Numbered from the stretch's first letter, positions 50,060-59,285 are shown. The stretch is DNA of 64,000 bases from Phenylobacterium aquaticum (GCF_022695515.1 NZ_JALDPT010000013.1:62001-126000); one strand, 5' to 3'. Made by a program: numbers and translations. Notes: a model not told the origin generated them from the letters alone.

Positions 50060-50276
50060 GCCCATAGAATTCTAATACCCAAAATGAGTTTAATCTATCT
50101 TCTCTACCCTGGGGTGGTTATATAGGTATTCGGCACTACCGGGCGTGCAAGTGACGGACAATCTACAATCCTTGAAAGATCACAGCAGCGGACGTCTTGG
50201 TTAAGGAAAACATAATTTCCTAGTCAATACATCCTGAACTTGGATAACAAGGAGTTAAACTGGAAGGATAACCTAA
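50060..50276 (+). promoter_or_regulatory. AT-rich region upstream of the winged-helix gene
   Basis: About 217 bases whose composition is visibly more AT-rich than the rest of the window. It holds runs such as ggttatataggtatt and a ggaaa-acataa-tttcc hairpin. The gap 49985-50276 has no other gene. It likely contains the promoter and operators of the regulator at 50277. Confidence 0.5.
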
Positions 50277-50753
50277 GTGTACGGAGTTTCACCGCGCAAC
50301 ACCCCCGATCTCGATCGTCGGAGTGAGCGCACAATCCAGGAACCGACACCCGGCTATCTGGATCAGGACGTGTCTCGCTTCTTCTATCGGTGGGGCGGGT
50401 GCCTCTCGACCACCCTGGTGCGGATTCGCGCCCGGTTCGACGGCGATCTCGATCAGTATCTGCTCTATCTGATCTTCATCCTCGCCGACCTGAGCCAGCA
50501 GATCGGCCGCGAGCGCAGCTTCGCTCCGCCGGCCGAACCCCAGCACCGCGGGCTCAATGCGCTGAGTCTTTCGGAGATCACCCGCATCCCGCGGGAGACC
50601 GCCCGGCGCAAGCTCCTGGCCCTGGCCGAGCGGGGCTATCTCAACCGCGACGAAGAGGGCCTGTTCACCCTCAGCGACCGCTACCAGATGGACGAGTTCT
50701 TCACCGACCTGCGCCCCCTGTTCTGGGACGCGGTGAAGGTCGCCCCCGCCTGA
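50277..50753 (+). CDS. Winged helix-turn-helix regulator-like protein
   Basis: A 158-residue protein. The N-terminal half is helical and aromatic (FFYRWGGCLSTTLVRIRARF, then LDQYLLYLIFILADLSQQIG). The C-terminal part looks like a winged helix (LSLSEITRIPRETARRKLLALAERGYLNRDEE). It resembles the DNA-binding end of Crp/Fnr proteins without a sensor domain. The start is GTG with ggaagg 9 bases upstream. It converges with the DnaQ-like gene. Its target is unknown. Confidence 0.68.
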   Translation: MYGVSPRNTPDLDRRSERTIQEPTPGYLDQDVSRFFYRWGGCLSTTLVRIRARFDGDLDQYLLYLIFILADLSQQIGRERSFAPPAEPQHRGLNALSLSEITRIPRETARRKLLALAERGYLNRDEEGLFTLSDRYQMDEFFTDLRPLFWDAVKVAPA

Positions 50754-50758
50754 TCGCG

Positions 50759-51388
50759 TCAGTCTTCCATCCAGCGCCACAGGGCGCGGATCGCAAGGGC
50801 CCGGACCGCCGCATCCTCACTGTCGAGGGGCGGCAGTCCGGCCTTTTCCAGGCAGTCGCCTAAAGTCAGGGTCTCGCCGCGTGACAGCCGCACGCCCCGC
50901 CGCCGCGCCACCTGCTGGAACCTGCGCCAGGCGCATTCCATGCCGGCGGCCGTAGACACCGCCGAATAGGGCAGCAGCCCGCCCTGCAGCACCCGATGAT
51001 AGGCGACCAGGGTCGCGCCGCCGCAGATGCGGGTCATCAGATATTCGAAGGCCTCGGGGTCCAGGGGCTCGACGCCCAGGTCCTCCGGTAGGGGCGGGGC
51101 CAGCATGGCCACCGGGCTGAGCGAGCGCGCGAAGGCGGTGAGGATCACGTTCCCGCGGTCGTCCGCGAACGCGTATTGCAGGACATGGCCGACGCCGTCG
51201 CCGCCCACCGAGCGCACAGCAAAATAGAGATGTTCCGACGCTGAAAGCTGTCGGCCACCCCAATTCGGACGCCAGGACCGTGGTTCCGGCGCACGACTAT
51301 TGCCAAGTCCATCTGCTCTCGTCGCGTTTCCCCGCGCGAATATCGCCGACGGGGGATTGATACGACGTCCGAACACCAAGCCTGACAT
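50759..51388 (-). CDS. DnaQ-like exonuclease-fold protein with degenerate active site
   Basis: About 209 residues. The pattern LYFAVRSVGGDGVGHVLQYA then LDPEAFEYLMTRICGGATLVAYH fits the DnaQ/DEDD exonuclease fold (strand, then helix and the segment before HNxxFD). The catalytic residues are missing: no Asp-Glu pair in the first strand, the HNxxFD site reads YHRVLQGG, and the terminal HxAxxD site reads DSEDAAVRA. It may be a non-catalytic, nucleic-acid-binding protein. The ATG at 51388 has gaggag upstream. The assignment is tentative. Confidence 0.5.
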   Translation of the reverse strand: MSGLVFGRRINPPSAIFARGNATRADGLGNSRAPEPRSWRPNWGGRQLSASEHLYFAVRSVGGDGVGHVLQYAFADDRGNVILTAFARSLSPVAMLAPPLPEDLGVEPLDPEAFEYLMTRICGGATLVAYHRVLQGGLLPYSAVSTAAGMECAWRRFQQVARRRGVRLSRGETLTLGDCLEKAGLPPLDSEDAAVRALAIRALWRWMED

Positions 51389-51578
51389 GGGTGAACTCCT
51401 CACTCTTGAGGACAGACTTCTCTATTCAACCGGTCCTGTACATGGAATGACTTCCCACAACGGGATGATTGAGGGGCCTTAACCATCCCACTCTGGGCGG
51501 CGGCCCTTGACCGGGGATCGGAGGGGTCAACCGCCGGGGCATTGCTCCGCCCGCGGCCTGCGGCTACCAGCTTGGGCC

Positions 51579-52733
51579 ATGTCCGATCTCGATCCCGTCG
51601 CCCTGACCCAGGCCCTGATCCGCCGTCCCTCCGTCACCCCGGCGGATGAGGGCGCCATGGATCTGGTCGAGCGCACCCTGACCGGCCTGGGCTTCGCCTG
51701 CCGCCGGATGAGGTTCGGGGAGATCGAGAACCTCTACGCCCGCTACGGGACCGCACGGCCCAACCTCTGTTTCGCCGGCCACACCGACGTGGTGCCGGTG
51801 GGCGACGCCGCCGCCTGGAGCCGTGAGGCCTTCGCCGCCGAGATCGTCGACGGGGTGCTGATCGGGCGCGGCGCCGTGGACATGAAGAGCGCCGTGGCCG
51901 CCTTCGCCGCCGCCGCCGGCAAGGCCATCGCCGCGGGCCAGGTGAAGGGCTCGCTGTCCTTCCTGATCACCGGCGACGAGGAGGGCGTGGCCACCCACGG
52001 CACCAAGATGGTCGTCGAGGCCCTGGCCGCCGAGGGCGAGATCCTCGACCACTGCATCGTCGGTGAACCGACCAGCGCCGAGAGCTTCGGCGACATGGTC
52101 AAGATTGGCCGGCGGGGCTCGATCAATGTCGAGATCAAGGTCGACGGGATCCAAGGTCACGTCGCCTATCCCCACCGCGCGGCCAATCCGGTGCCCGTGC
52201 TGATCCGCCTGCTGGCCGCCTTGCAGGCCCGGGTGCTGGACGAGGGCTACACCGACTTCCAGCCCTCGAACCTCGAGGTCACCACCATTGATGTCGGCAA
52301 TCCGACCACCAACCTGATCCCGGCCGCGGCGCGGGCGCGGCTGAACATCCGCTTCAACCCCGCCCACAAGGGCCAGGAGCTGGCCGACTGGATCCAGGCC
52401 GAGGCGGACAAGGCGGCCGAGGGGTTCCCGGGCAGCATCACCCTCAACCCCGCCATCAGCGGCGAGGCTTTCCTGACCGAGCAGGGCCCGTTCACAGCCC
52501 TGGTCTCCGACGCCGTGAAGGATGTCGCCGGCATCGCGCCGGATCTGTCGACCACCGGCGGCACCTCGGACGCCCGCTTCATCCGCGCCCTGTGCCCGGT
52601 GGTGGAGCTCGGCCTGGTCGGAAAGACCATGCACTCGGTCGATGAGCGCGCGCCGGTCGCGGAGATCCGCCAGCTTCAGGCGGTCTATGAGCGGCTGATC
52701 GCCCGCTATTTCGAGACGTTCACCGCCGCGTAG
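51579..52733 (+). CDS. dapE: Succinyl-diaminopimelate desuccinylase
   Basis: A 384-residue M20 zinc peptidase-family enzyme in lysine/diaminopimelate synthesis. FAGHTDVVPVGD (His, Asp), GRGAVDMKS (Asp) and LITGDEEG (Glu pair) form the two-metal site; GTSDARFI and KTMHSVDER are late signatures. The ATG at 51579 follows a weak site; a longer in-frame reading upstream is in the intergenic region. The pathway partner dapD lies 2 kb upstream, separated by the cupin and regulator genes. Confidence 0.95.
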   Translation: MSDLDPVALTQALIRRPSVTPADEGAMDLVERTLTGLGFACRRMRFGEIENLYARYGTARPNLCFAGHTDVVPVGDAAAWSREAFAAEIVDGVLIGRGAVDMKSAVAAFAAAAGKAIAAGQVKGSLSFLITGDEEGVATHGTKMVVEALAAEGEILDHCIVGEPTSAESFGDMVKIGRRGSINVEIKVDGIQGHVAYPHRAANPVPVLIRLLAALQARVLDEGYTDFQPSNLEVTTIDVGNPTTNLIPAAARARLNIRFNPAHKGQELADWIQAEADKAAEGFPGSITLNPAISGEAFLTEQGPFTALVSDAVKDVAGIAPDLSTTGGTSDARFIRALCPVVELGLVGKTMHSVDERAPVAEIRQLQAVYERLIARYFETFTAA

Positions 52734-53464
52734 CCGACGCTCATCAGATAGAGGCCGTCGGACGGCGCCACCGGCCCGCAGGCCCGGCGGTCACGGGCCT
52801 CCAGCGCCGCCTTCACACCGGCGGCCGTCCAGCGCCCGATCCCGACCTCGGCCAGGGTCCCCGTCATGGAGCGGACCTGGCGGTGCAGGAAGGAGCGGGA
52901 GGCGAACTCCAGATGCACCTCCTCCCCCACCCGGCTGACCCGCGCCAGGTCCAGGGTCTTGACCGGCGACTTGGCCTGGCACTGCAGGTCGCGGAAGGTG
53001 GTGAAGTCGTGGTGGCCGACCAGCACCTGCGCGGCGGCGTGCATGGCCTCGGCGTCCAGGGGCTTGCGCGCATGCCAGACCCGGCCGAAGTCGAGCGCCG
53101 CGCGAGCCGGGCGGTTGAGGATGCGGTAGAGGTAGCGCCGCTCCGTGGCCGAGAAGCGGGCGTGCCAGTCGCCGACGGCGACCTCGACATCCAGCACCGC
53201 GATCGGTTCGGGGACCAGATGGGCGTTCAGCGCGTTGCGAACGACCTCTGGCTTCCAGTCCTTTTCGAGATCGATGTGCACCACCTGGCCCATGGCGTGG
53301 ACGCCGGTGTCGGTGCGCCCTGCCGCCTGCAGGCGGATCGTCTCGCCGCTGAAGGCCGCGACGGCGCGCTCCAGGCAGCCCTGGACGGTGGGCAGGTCGC
53401 CCTGGGCCTGGAAACCCTTATAGGGTCGGCCGTCATATTCGATCGTCAGGCGGTAGCGGGGCAT
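52706..53464 (-). CDS. truA: tRNA pseudouridine(38-40) synthase TruA
   Basis: A 252-residue synthase modifying the tRNA anticodon stem. The catalytic Asp is in AAGRTDTGVHAMGQ (about residue 52). FRDLQCQAKSPVKTL, then FLHRQVRSMTGTLAEVGIGR, are family segments. It overlaps dapE's end by 28 bases (convergent), and starts one base after fmt's stop, so it is co-transcribed with fmt. Confidence 0.95.
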   Translation of the reverse strand: MPRYRLTIEYDGRPYKGFQAQGDLPTVQGCLERAVAAFSGETIRLQAAGRTDTGVHAMGQVVHIDLEKDWKPEVVRNALNAHLVPEPIAVLDVEVAVGDWHARFSATERRYLYRILNRPARAALDFGRVWHARKPLDAEAMHAAAQVLVGHHDFTTFRDLQCQAKSPVKTLDLARVSRVGEEVHLEFASRSFLHRQVRSMTGTLAEVGIGRWTAAGVKAALEARDRRACGPVAPSDGLYLMSVGYAAVNVSK

Positions 53465-53465
53465 G

Positions 53466-54392
53466 TCAGGCCAGGACCTGGCCGGCCGCCACCGGGAAGC
53501 CGCGCAGGAAGACCTCGGCGTCCTGCGGCCCCTTGCCCCCACGCTGCACCTTGAGCAGGCGCACGGCCCCCTCGCCGCACGCGATCAGCAGGCGGTCGTC
53601 CAGCACGGCGCCGGGCGGGCCCGAGCCATCCTCGACCCGGGACAGCAGCGCCTTGACCCGTACGGGGCCCTTGTCGCCGGAAAGCTCGAACCAGGCGCCG
53701 GGAAAGGGCGACAGGCCGCGGATCTTGCAGTCGACCTCGGCGGCCGGCTTGGCCCAGTTCAGCCGCGCCTCCTTGGGGCGGATCTTCTTGGCGTAGGTCG
53801 CGCCGTCCTCGGCCTGGGGCGTGGCGACCGCGCGGCCGGCCTCGATTTCGACCAGGGTCTCGACCAGCAAGGCCGCGCCCGTCTCGGCCAGGCGGTCGTG
53901 CAGGGTCCCCGCGGTGTCCAGGGCGTCGATCCTCACGGCAGCCGAGGCGAGCACGGGGCCTTCGTCCAGGCCCTCGGTCATGCGCATGACCTGCACGCCG
54001 GTGACCTGGTCTCCGGCCATGATCGCCCGCTGGATGGGCGCGGCGCCCCGCCAGCGGGGCAGCAACGAGGCGTGCAGATTGAACGAACCTAGCCGCGGGG
54101 CGTCGAGCACGGCGGCGGGCAGGATCTGGCCGAACGCCACCACCACGGCGGCGTCCAGGCCCAGGGCCTGGAAGGCGGCGATCTCGGCGGGATCGCGCAT
54201 GGAGGCCGGCGTGCGGACCTCGATCCCCCGCGCGGCGGCGAAGGCGTGGGTCGCCGAGGGCTTCAGCTCATGGCCGCGGCCGCGCGGGGCGGGCGGCTGC
54301 GAATAGACCGCCGCGATCTCGTGGCCCGCCGCGACCAGGGCGGCCAGGCAGGTGACGGCGAAGTCCGGGGTTCCCAGGAAGGCGAGGCGCAT
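53466..54392 (-). CDS. fmt: Methionyl-tRNA formyltransferase
   Basis: A 308-residue enzyme formylating initiator Met-t[22 protein letters not shown] opens the fold. [19 protein letters not shown] holds the catalytic Asn and His; [16 protein letters not shown] carries the Asp. The C-terminal RNA-binding barrel is normal. In many bacteria fmt is next to def; here def is 2.5 kb away, with a lipoprotein, a regulator and an OmpA gene between. It is coupled to truA. Confidence 0.95.
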   Translation of the reverse strand: MRLAFLGTPDFAVTCLAALVAAGHEIAAVYSQPPAPRGRGHELKPSATHAFAAARGIEVRTPASMRDPAEIAAFQALGLDAAVVVAFGQILPAAVLDAPRLGSFNLHASLLPRWRGAAPIQRAIMAGDQVTGVQVMRMTEGLDEGPVLASAAVRIDALDTAGTLHDRLAETGAALLVETLVEIEAGRAVATPQAEDGATYAKKIRPKEARLNWAKPAAEVDCKIRGLSPFPGAWFELSGDKGPVRVKALLSRVEDGSGPPGAVLDDRLLIACGEGAVRLLKVQRGGKGPQDAEVFLRGFPVAAGQVLA

Positions 54393-54478
54393 GGGCGGGG
54401 TTTAGCCGGGGCGGGCCCAATAAGGAACCTTCACCACGGACCGATCGTTCATGGGCCGTCTGAACCGGAGCCTTAGCC

Positions 54479-54814
54479 ATGCGCACGACCCTGACCGCCA
54501 AGCCCCTGATCCTCGCCCTCGCCGCCTGCGCCCTGGCCCTGGGCGCCTGTTCCAAGGCCGATCAGGCCCAGACCCAGGCCGATGTTCAGGCCGCCGCGCA
54601 CAAGACCGCCGCCGAGGCCAAGGACGTGGCCCAGAGCCCCGAGATCAAGGCTGTGGGGAACGATGTGAAGGCCGCCGCCCAGGACGCGGGCGCCGCGGCC
54701 AAGGACGCCGCCGGCGACGCCAAGGTCGCCGTGGCCAAGGCCGGGGCCGAACTCAAGCAGGGCGCGGCCGACGCCAAGGCCGATCTGGACAAGCGCACCG
54801 ACGCGCCGAAATAG
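54479..54814 (+). CDS. Small Ala/Lys/Asp-rich lipoprotein (LEA-like)
   Basis: A 111-residue protein. The signal peptide ends in lipobox LGAC, Cys about 24, giving a membrane-anchored lipoprotein. The rest is low-complexity helix, with repeats such as AAAEAKDVAQ and AKDAAGDAKVAVAKAGAELK resembling the 11-residue amphipathic repeats of late-embryogenesis-type proteins. It may help membrane or stress tolerance. It ends 12 bases before the convergent regulator gene. Confidence 0.72.
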   Translation: MRTTLTAKPLILALAACALALGACSKADQAQTQADVQAAAHKTAAEAKDVAQSPEIKAVGNDVKAAAQDAGAAAKDAAGDAKVAVAKAGAELKQGAADAKADLDKRTDAPK

Positions 54815-54826
54815 CGCCCGGCCCGT

Positions 54827-55744
54827 TCAGGTCTCGCCCAGCGCCTCCGCGGCCTGGGCGGCGACGAAGGCCATGCCCACATAGACCACGCCGAAGAACT
54901 TGCGCAGGGACTCGCCAAGCGCGGGCAGCAGGGCCCAGCGACCGTCGCGGCCGGCGCGGCGCACGAAGTCGGCCGCCTCAAGGTCGCGCAGCAGGCTAAG
55001 CACGTGGCTCCGGGAGATCCCGTACTTTCGGGCCAGGGCCGAAACCGAGATCTCCACTTCGGCAGGACCGCCGAACGGGCTGACGCCGTCGTCCGCCGCG
55101 GCGAGCAGATCATAGAGCACCAGCATCCCGGCAGAGCGGACCGCCAGCCGGTTCAGCACGTCCAGCTCAGCCCGGGGCTGGCTGGCGGCCACGATCGCCT
55201 CCCGCCCCAGGGCGGTGAACACGGCCCCGAACACCCGGGGCTCGCCGAGCCGGTCGCAGATCGACGCCATTTCCGGGACCAGCATGGCCGCGGCGTCCAG
55301 CTCGATCTTCATGCGGTCATGAAAGGTCTGGATCATCTCGGGCGTCGGGCGATAGCGGCGCGGCATCCCGGCGCCGCCCGCCTCGTCGCGCACGACATAG
55401 CCGATGGTCCGCATGCGAAAGAGCACGGCCGTCGCAGTGCCGGCGCTGATCACTCCGGTCTGACCGGACAGGGTGCGCAGGCGCCGATGGGTCAGACCGC
55501 CGGTGGCGTCCAGATAGAGCGCGACGACGCCCAGGATCAGACGTCCCACATCCTTGACGTTGCGGTGCAGCACCGGGTTCGTCTGGAAATAGTCGAGGGC
55601 CGAGCGCACCGAATGGCGCATGGCCGCGTCGAACTGCGGATGCGCGCACAGCACTTTGAGGCGGGCGTCGAACTGGGCCGGATCTGACGCTGGGGAAGTC
55701 TCAGGGGTAGTCAAACGCGCGCCTCGATTCGCCCACATGCTCAT
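54827..55744 (-). CDS. Helix-turn-helix regulator with two winged-helix segments
   Basis: A 305-residue protein without a recognised effector domain. The first half has a winged-helix-like segment (LTHRRLRTLSGQTGVISAGT, then VLFRMRTIGYV). The second half has another (ISVSALARKYGISRSHVLSL then LRDLEAADFVRRAGRDGRW). A long helical stretch joins them, and the C-terminus ends VYVGMAFVAAQAAEAL. The start is one of two nearby ATG codons with no clear ribosome site. Its target may be the lipoprotein or OmpA genes next to it, by position only. Confidence 0.72.
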   Translation of the reverse strand: MSMWANRGARLTTPETSPASDPAQFDARLKVLCAHPQFDAAMRHSVRSALDYFQTNPVLHRNVKDVGRLILGVVALYLDATGGLTHRRLRTLSGQTGVISAGTATAVLFRMRTIGYVVRDEAGGAGMPRRYRPTPEMIQTFHDRMKIELDAAAMLVPEMASICDRLGEPRVFGAVFTALGREAIVAASQPRAELDVLNRLAVRSAGMLVLYDLLAAADDGVSPFGGPAEVEISVSALARKYGISRSHVLSLLRDLEAADFVRRAGRDGRWALLPALGESLRKFFGVVYVGMAFVAAQAAEALGET

Positions 55745-56152
55745 TCTGGGTCTAGCGCACCGCTATGCGGGACCGTACCAGAAAATGCCATGCCGAGGCT
55801 GACGGTTCGATGCTACCCGCCCCCTTGGTTCACCTTTGATTGACCCAGCCGCGGCCCCGACCGGAACCAAGACCGGTCGACAAGTCCGGCTGCAAGGAAC
55901 CCTCGTCGCGGAGGCCGGCCCCACCACCGGTTCTCCACTCAAGCGACGGGCGTCGCCATGGCGACGACGGCGACCGGCGACGACCCGACCTCTCACGAAG
56001 GTCGGCGAGCCGGGATCGGGCTTGGGGAGTCCGGTCGGGACGAGCGCGCCCGGGAAAACCGTGTTTTCCGGGATAGCTCGTCCCTGCTAGCCGCCGACGG
56101 CGGAACGGCCGAGCTTGCTGGGCGTTGATGAGGCTCATACGGAGCCATCACC
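55745..56152. other. Long hairpin-rich intergenic region, candidate RNA gene or leader
   Basis: A 408-base gap without a credible ORF. It holds a composite 48-base hairpin (56037-56084): outer arms gggacgagc/gctcgtccc, inner arms with gaaaac/gttttc. Further hairpins lie at about 55985-56005 (ccgacct/aggtcgg) and 55858-55877 (gaccgg/ccggtc). It lies just before the OmpA lipoprotein start, so it may be its 5' leader or a separate small RNA. No known RNA family was recognised. Confidence 0.45.
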
Positions 56153-56818
56153 TTGTCCCGCACTCTTCTCATGGGCCTCATCGGCGCCCTCGCCCTGGGC
56201 GCCTGCACCACCGTCGACCCCTATACGGGCCAGACCGTCCGCGACAACACCCGCACGGGCGCCCTGTCCGGCGCCGCGGCGGGCGCCCTGCTGGGCTATC
56301 TGACCAACACCAACAATAGCGAACAGGGCCGGACCAACGCCCTGATCGGCGCCGGCGTCGGCGCGCTCGCGGGCGGCGCCATCGGCAACTACATGGACCG
56401 CCAGCAGACCCAGCTGCGCGCCCAGTTGGCCGGTTCGGGCGTGACCGTCACCCGCCAGGGCGACAACATCGTGCTGAACATGCCCTCGGACGTCACCTTC
56501 CCGTCCGACCAGTCCGACATCCAGCCGCGCTTCTACGGCACCCTGGATCAGGTCGCCGACACCCTGAACCAGTATCCCCAGACCATGATCGACGTGGTCG
56601 GCCACGCCGACTCCACCGGGGCCGCGGACTACAACCAGGCGCTCTCGGAACGCCGCGCGGCGTCAGTGGCCGGCTATCTGGTCAATCGCGGCGTGCTGCG
56701 CGACCGGCTCTATGTGGCGGGACGCGGCGAGGCCGACCCGATCGCGTCGAACGACACGCCGGACGGCCGCGCTCAGAACCGCCGGGTGGATGTGGTGCTG
56801 AAGCCGTTCAGAGGCTGA
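56153..56818 (+). CDS. OmpA-family outer-membrane lipoprotein
   Basis: A 221-residue protein. The signal ends LGAC (Cys about 18, lipobox). A glycine-zipper stretch follows ([15 protein letters not shown] then [20 protein letters not shown]), and then an OmpA/Pal-type peptidoglycan-binding domain: [34 protein letters not shown] and [20 protein letters not shown]. It anchors outer membrane to cell wall. The start is TTG with ggag upstream; an ATG 18 bases later is possible. Confidence 0.9.
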   Translation: MSRTLLMGLIGALALGACTTVDPYTGQTVRDNTRTGALSGAAAGALLGYLTNTNNSEQGRTNALIGAGVGALAGGAIGNYMDRQQTQLRAQLAGSGVTVTRQGDNIVLNMPSDVTFPSDQSDIQPRFYGTLDQVADTLNQYPQTMIDVVGHADSTGAADYNQALSERRAASVAGYLVNRGVLRDRLYVAGRGEADPIASNDTPDGRAQNRRVDVVLKPFRG

Positions 56819-57358
56819 TGAGACCCCGCCCCGCTCGCGGGGCGGGCCGTCAGGCCGCGCGGGCCTGCTTCTTGACCTTGGCGACGCGCGGTCGCGCTTC
56901 AGGCGCGAGAGATAGTCGATGAACAGGACCCCCTTCAGGTGGTCCATCTCATGCTGGATGCAGACAGCGAACAGGCCCTCGGCCTCCTCGACGACTTCCT
57001 CGCCCTGATAGTTCAGATACTTGAGCTTCACCTTCGACGGGCGCTCGACCTCGTCATAGATGTCGGGCACCGAGAGACAGCCCTCCTCATAGGGCTGGGT
57101 CTCGTCCGACGCGTCGAGGATCTGCGGATTGACGAAATAGCGCGGCGCCTTGGGCTCGTCCGGACCGGCCAGGTCCATGACGATGACCTGCTTGGGCACG
57201 CCGATCTGGATCGCCGCCAGGCCGATGCCCGGCGCGTCGTACATGGTCTCCAGCATGTCATCCATCAGGGCGCGCAGCTCGTCATCCACCCGCTCGACGG
57301 GTTGGGAGACCTGTTTCAGCACCGGGTCAGGGACGACGAGGATCGGACGAATAGCCAT
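56663..57358 (-). CDS. def: Peptide deformylase, 3' end frameshifted
   Basis: Removes the formyl group from new proteins. The core is intact: [28 protein letters not shown] with the metal Cys, and [19 protein letters not shown] with HExxH. After LSRLKRDRA the frame shifts and reads a foreign tail that overlaps the convergent OmpA gene by 156 bases. In the next frame, one base restored at about 56885 gives [10 protein letters not shown] and a stop at 56850, the usual end. Activity should survive in either case. I read the shift as probably an error. Confidence 0.92.
   Translation of the reverse strand: MAIRPILVVPDPVLKQVSQPVERVDDELRALMDDMLETMYDAPGIGLAAIQIGVPKQVIVMDLAGPDEPKAPRYFVNPQILDASDETQPYEEGCLSVPDIYDEVERPSKVKLKYLNYQGEEVVEEAEGLFAVCIQHEMDHLKGVLFIDYLSRLKRDRASPRSRSRPARPDGPPRERGGVSSASERLQHHIHPAVLSAAVRRVVRRDRVGLAASRHIEPVAQHAAIDQIAGH
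56825..56846. terminator. GC-rich hairpin between the OmpA lipoprotein and def genes
   Basis: A 9-base perfect stem cccgccccg/cggggcggg with loop ctcg lies between the two convergent genes (once def is corrected). There is no strong T-run, so it is a possible bidirectional terminator. Confidence 0.5.
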
Positions 57359-57373
57359 GGCTTTTCAGGTAGG

Positions 57374-58630
57374 TCAGTGACCCTTGAGCGTCAAGGCGGC
57401 GGGCTGCCCCACCGGCTCGTCCTCGACCGCCAGCTTGGAAAGTGACCGCACCCCGGTCTCGACGGGGGTCAGTTCGGGAATCTCGCGGCCCTCATGGTCG
57501 ACCTTGAGATCCTCGAAGCGCCGCGCCTGGGTCAGGACCTGGGTCTCCATCGAGCCCACGAACTGGTTATAGCGGCCGACTGCGGCGTCCAGGGCCTTGC
57601 CGACCGAGGCGGCGTGGCCGCCCATGACCGACAGGCGCTTGTAGAGCTCGCGGCCCAGCTTGACGATCTCCTGGGCGTTCTTGGCCTGCTCCTCGACCCG
57701 CCAGCCATAGACCACCGCCTTGCACAGCGCGAACAGGGTGGTGGGCGTCACCACAAGCACCCGCTTGTCCATGGCCTCGGTCATCAGCTCCGGCGCGCGC
57801 TCCAGGGCCGCGGCCAGGAAACTGTCGCCGGGAATGAACATGGCCACGAAATCGGGCGAGGCGGCGAACTGGTCCCAATAGGTCTTGTTGGACAGCCCGA
57901 TCATGTGGGCGCGCACGCTCTGGGCGTGGCGGACGTAAGCGGCTTCCCGCAGCCCATCGTCGACGGCGTCCTGGGCCTCCAGGAAGGCGTTCAGCGAGCA
58001 CTTGGCGTCGATGACGAACACCGCCCCGCCGGGCAGGCGCACGGTGACATCGGGCCGGCGGCGGCCTTCCTCGGTGTCGGTCGAGGTCTGTTCGGTGAAA
58101 TCATAGTGCGCGTTGAGGCCGGCGGCCTCCAGCACGTTGCGCAGGGTCTGTTCGCCCCAGCGCCCCTGCACGCCCGCGCCGCGACGCAGGGCCGCCGACA
58201 GCTTGCGGGCCTCGGCCTGGGTGGCCGTGGACGCGGTCATGAGGTCGGCGATCTGCTGCTTCAGTCCGCCGGTCTCCTCGGCGCGGGATTTCTCCACGGC
58301 CGTGACTTGTTCCTGGAACTTGGCCAGAGTCTCCGCCACCGGCTTCAGCTGGGCTTCCAGCCGGGCCTGGGCCAGCTGTTCGCGATTGTGGAAGGTCTCG
58401 TCGGCGCGCTTGAGCACCTGCTCGGCGATGGCGGTGGCCGCCTCGGCCTGGATATAGGCGGCGTTCTTGGCCCCCTGCTCCTCCATCAGCCTCACGCGGG
58501 CGGCGGCGTCCTGCAGGTCCCAGGCCCGCGCCTCGGCACGATTGGCCCGCCCGCGCTCCATGAACGCCCAGGCGAAACCGGCGACGGCGGCGAGAAGGCC
58601 CACAAGGGCGAGGATAAGTTCGGCGTTCAT
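57374..58630 (-). CDS. rmuC: DNA recombination protein RmuC
   Basis: A 418-residue nuclease-fold protein that limits inversions at repeats. An N-terminal helix (LILALVGLLAAVAGFAWAFM) anchors it. A long coiled coil (about 30-140) precedes the RmuC domain with GRWGEQTLRNVLEAAGL, VFVIDAKCSLNAFLEA and VLVVTPTTLFALCKAV. It ends 16 bases before the def start, suggesting co-transcription with def. Confidence 0.93.
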   Translation of the reverse strand: MNAELILALVGLLAAVAGFAWAFMERGRANRAEARAWDLQDAAARVRLMEEQGAKNAAYIQAEAATAIAEQVLKRADETFHNREQLAQARLEAQLKPVAETLAKFQEQVTAVEKSRAEETGGLKQQIADLMTASTATQAEARKLSAALRRGAGVQGRWGEQTLRNVLEAAGLNAHYDFTEQTSTDTEEGRRRPDVTVRLPGGAVFVIDAKCSLNAFLEAQDAVDDGLREAAYVRHAQSVRAHMIGLSNKTYWDQFAASPDFVAMFIPGDSFLAAALERAPELMTEAMDKRVLVVTPTTLFALCKAVVYGWRVEEQAKNAQEIVKLGRELYKRLSVMGGHAASVGKALDAAVGRYNQFVGSMETQVLTQARRFEDLKVDHEGREIPELTPVETGVRSLSKLAVEDEPVGQPAALTLKGH

Positions 58631-58682
58631 GGTGCGTTCTTACGCGGAGTCGGTCGCGGGCGCATCCCCCGCTCTGGCGGGA

Positions 58683-59285
58683 TCAGGCCGGTCGCCGCGC
58701 CCGCATGGCCTGGGCGATGGTGCCGTCGTCCAGCCAGTCGAGTTCGCCGCCGACCGGTACGCCGCGGGCCAGCATGGTGACGCTGACCTCGGCCTTGGCC
58801 AGGCTGTCGGCCAGATAATGGGCTGTGGTCTGGCCGTCGACGGTGGCCGGCAGGGCCAGGATCACTTCCTTGACCCCGCCTTCGCTCGCCCGCGCAATCA
58901 GGGCGCCGATGCGCAGCGCGTCGGGCCCCACGCCGTCCAAGGCCGAGAGCAGGCCGCCCAGCACATGGTAGCGGCCGCGGAAGGCGCTGGCCCGCTCCAT
59001 GGCCCAAAGCGCGCCGACCTCCTCCACCACGCAGATCAGCGAGGCGTCGCGGGCGGGATCGGAACAGACCGCGCAGGGATCCTGGGTGTCGAGCGAGCCG
59101 CAGACCGAGCAGGTCTTCACCCGCGCCGCCGCCTGGCTCATGGCGTCGGCCAAGGGCAGCAGCAGGGCGTCACGACGCTTGAGCAGAGCCAAGGCCGACC
59201 GTCGCGCCGATCGCGGGCCGAGGCCCGGCAGCTTGGCGAGCAGACTGATCAGCCGCTCGATCTCGGGTCCGGCGGAGGCGGCCAA
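58683..59285 (-). CDS. recR: Recombination protein RecR
   Basis: A 200-residue repair protein acting with RecF/RecO. It has the helix-hairpin-helix [18 protein letters not shown], a zinc site with four cysteines in [16 protein letters not shown], and a Toprim domain ([20 protein letters not shown]). The start is TTG at 59285, with aggag 7 bases upstream. In many bacteria dnaX-ybaB-recR is one unit; here a GNAT gene on the opposite strand lies between ybaB and recR. Confidence 0.95.
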   Translation of the reverse strand: MAASAGPEIERLISLLAKLPGLGPRSARRSALALLKRRDALLLPLADAMSQAAARVKTCSVCGSLDTQDPCAVCSDPARDASLICVVEEVGALWAMERASAFRGRYHVLGGLLSALDGVGPDALRIGALIARASEGGVKEVILALPATVDGQTTAHYLADSLAKAEVSVTMLARGVPVGGELDWLDDGTIAQAMRARRPA

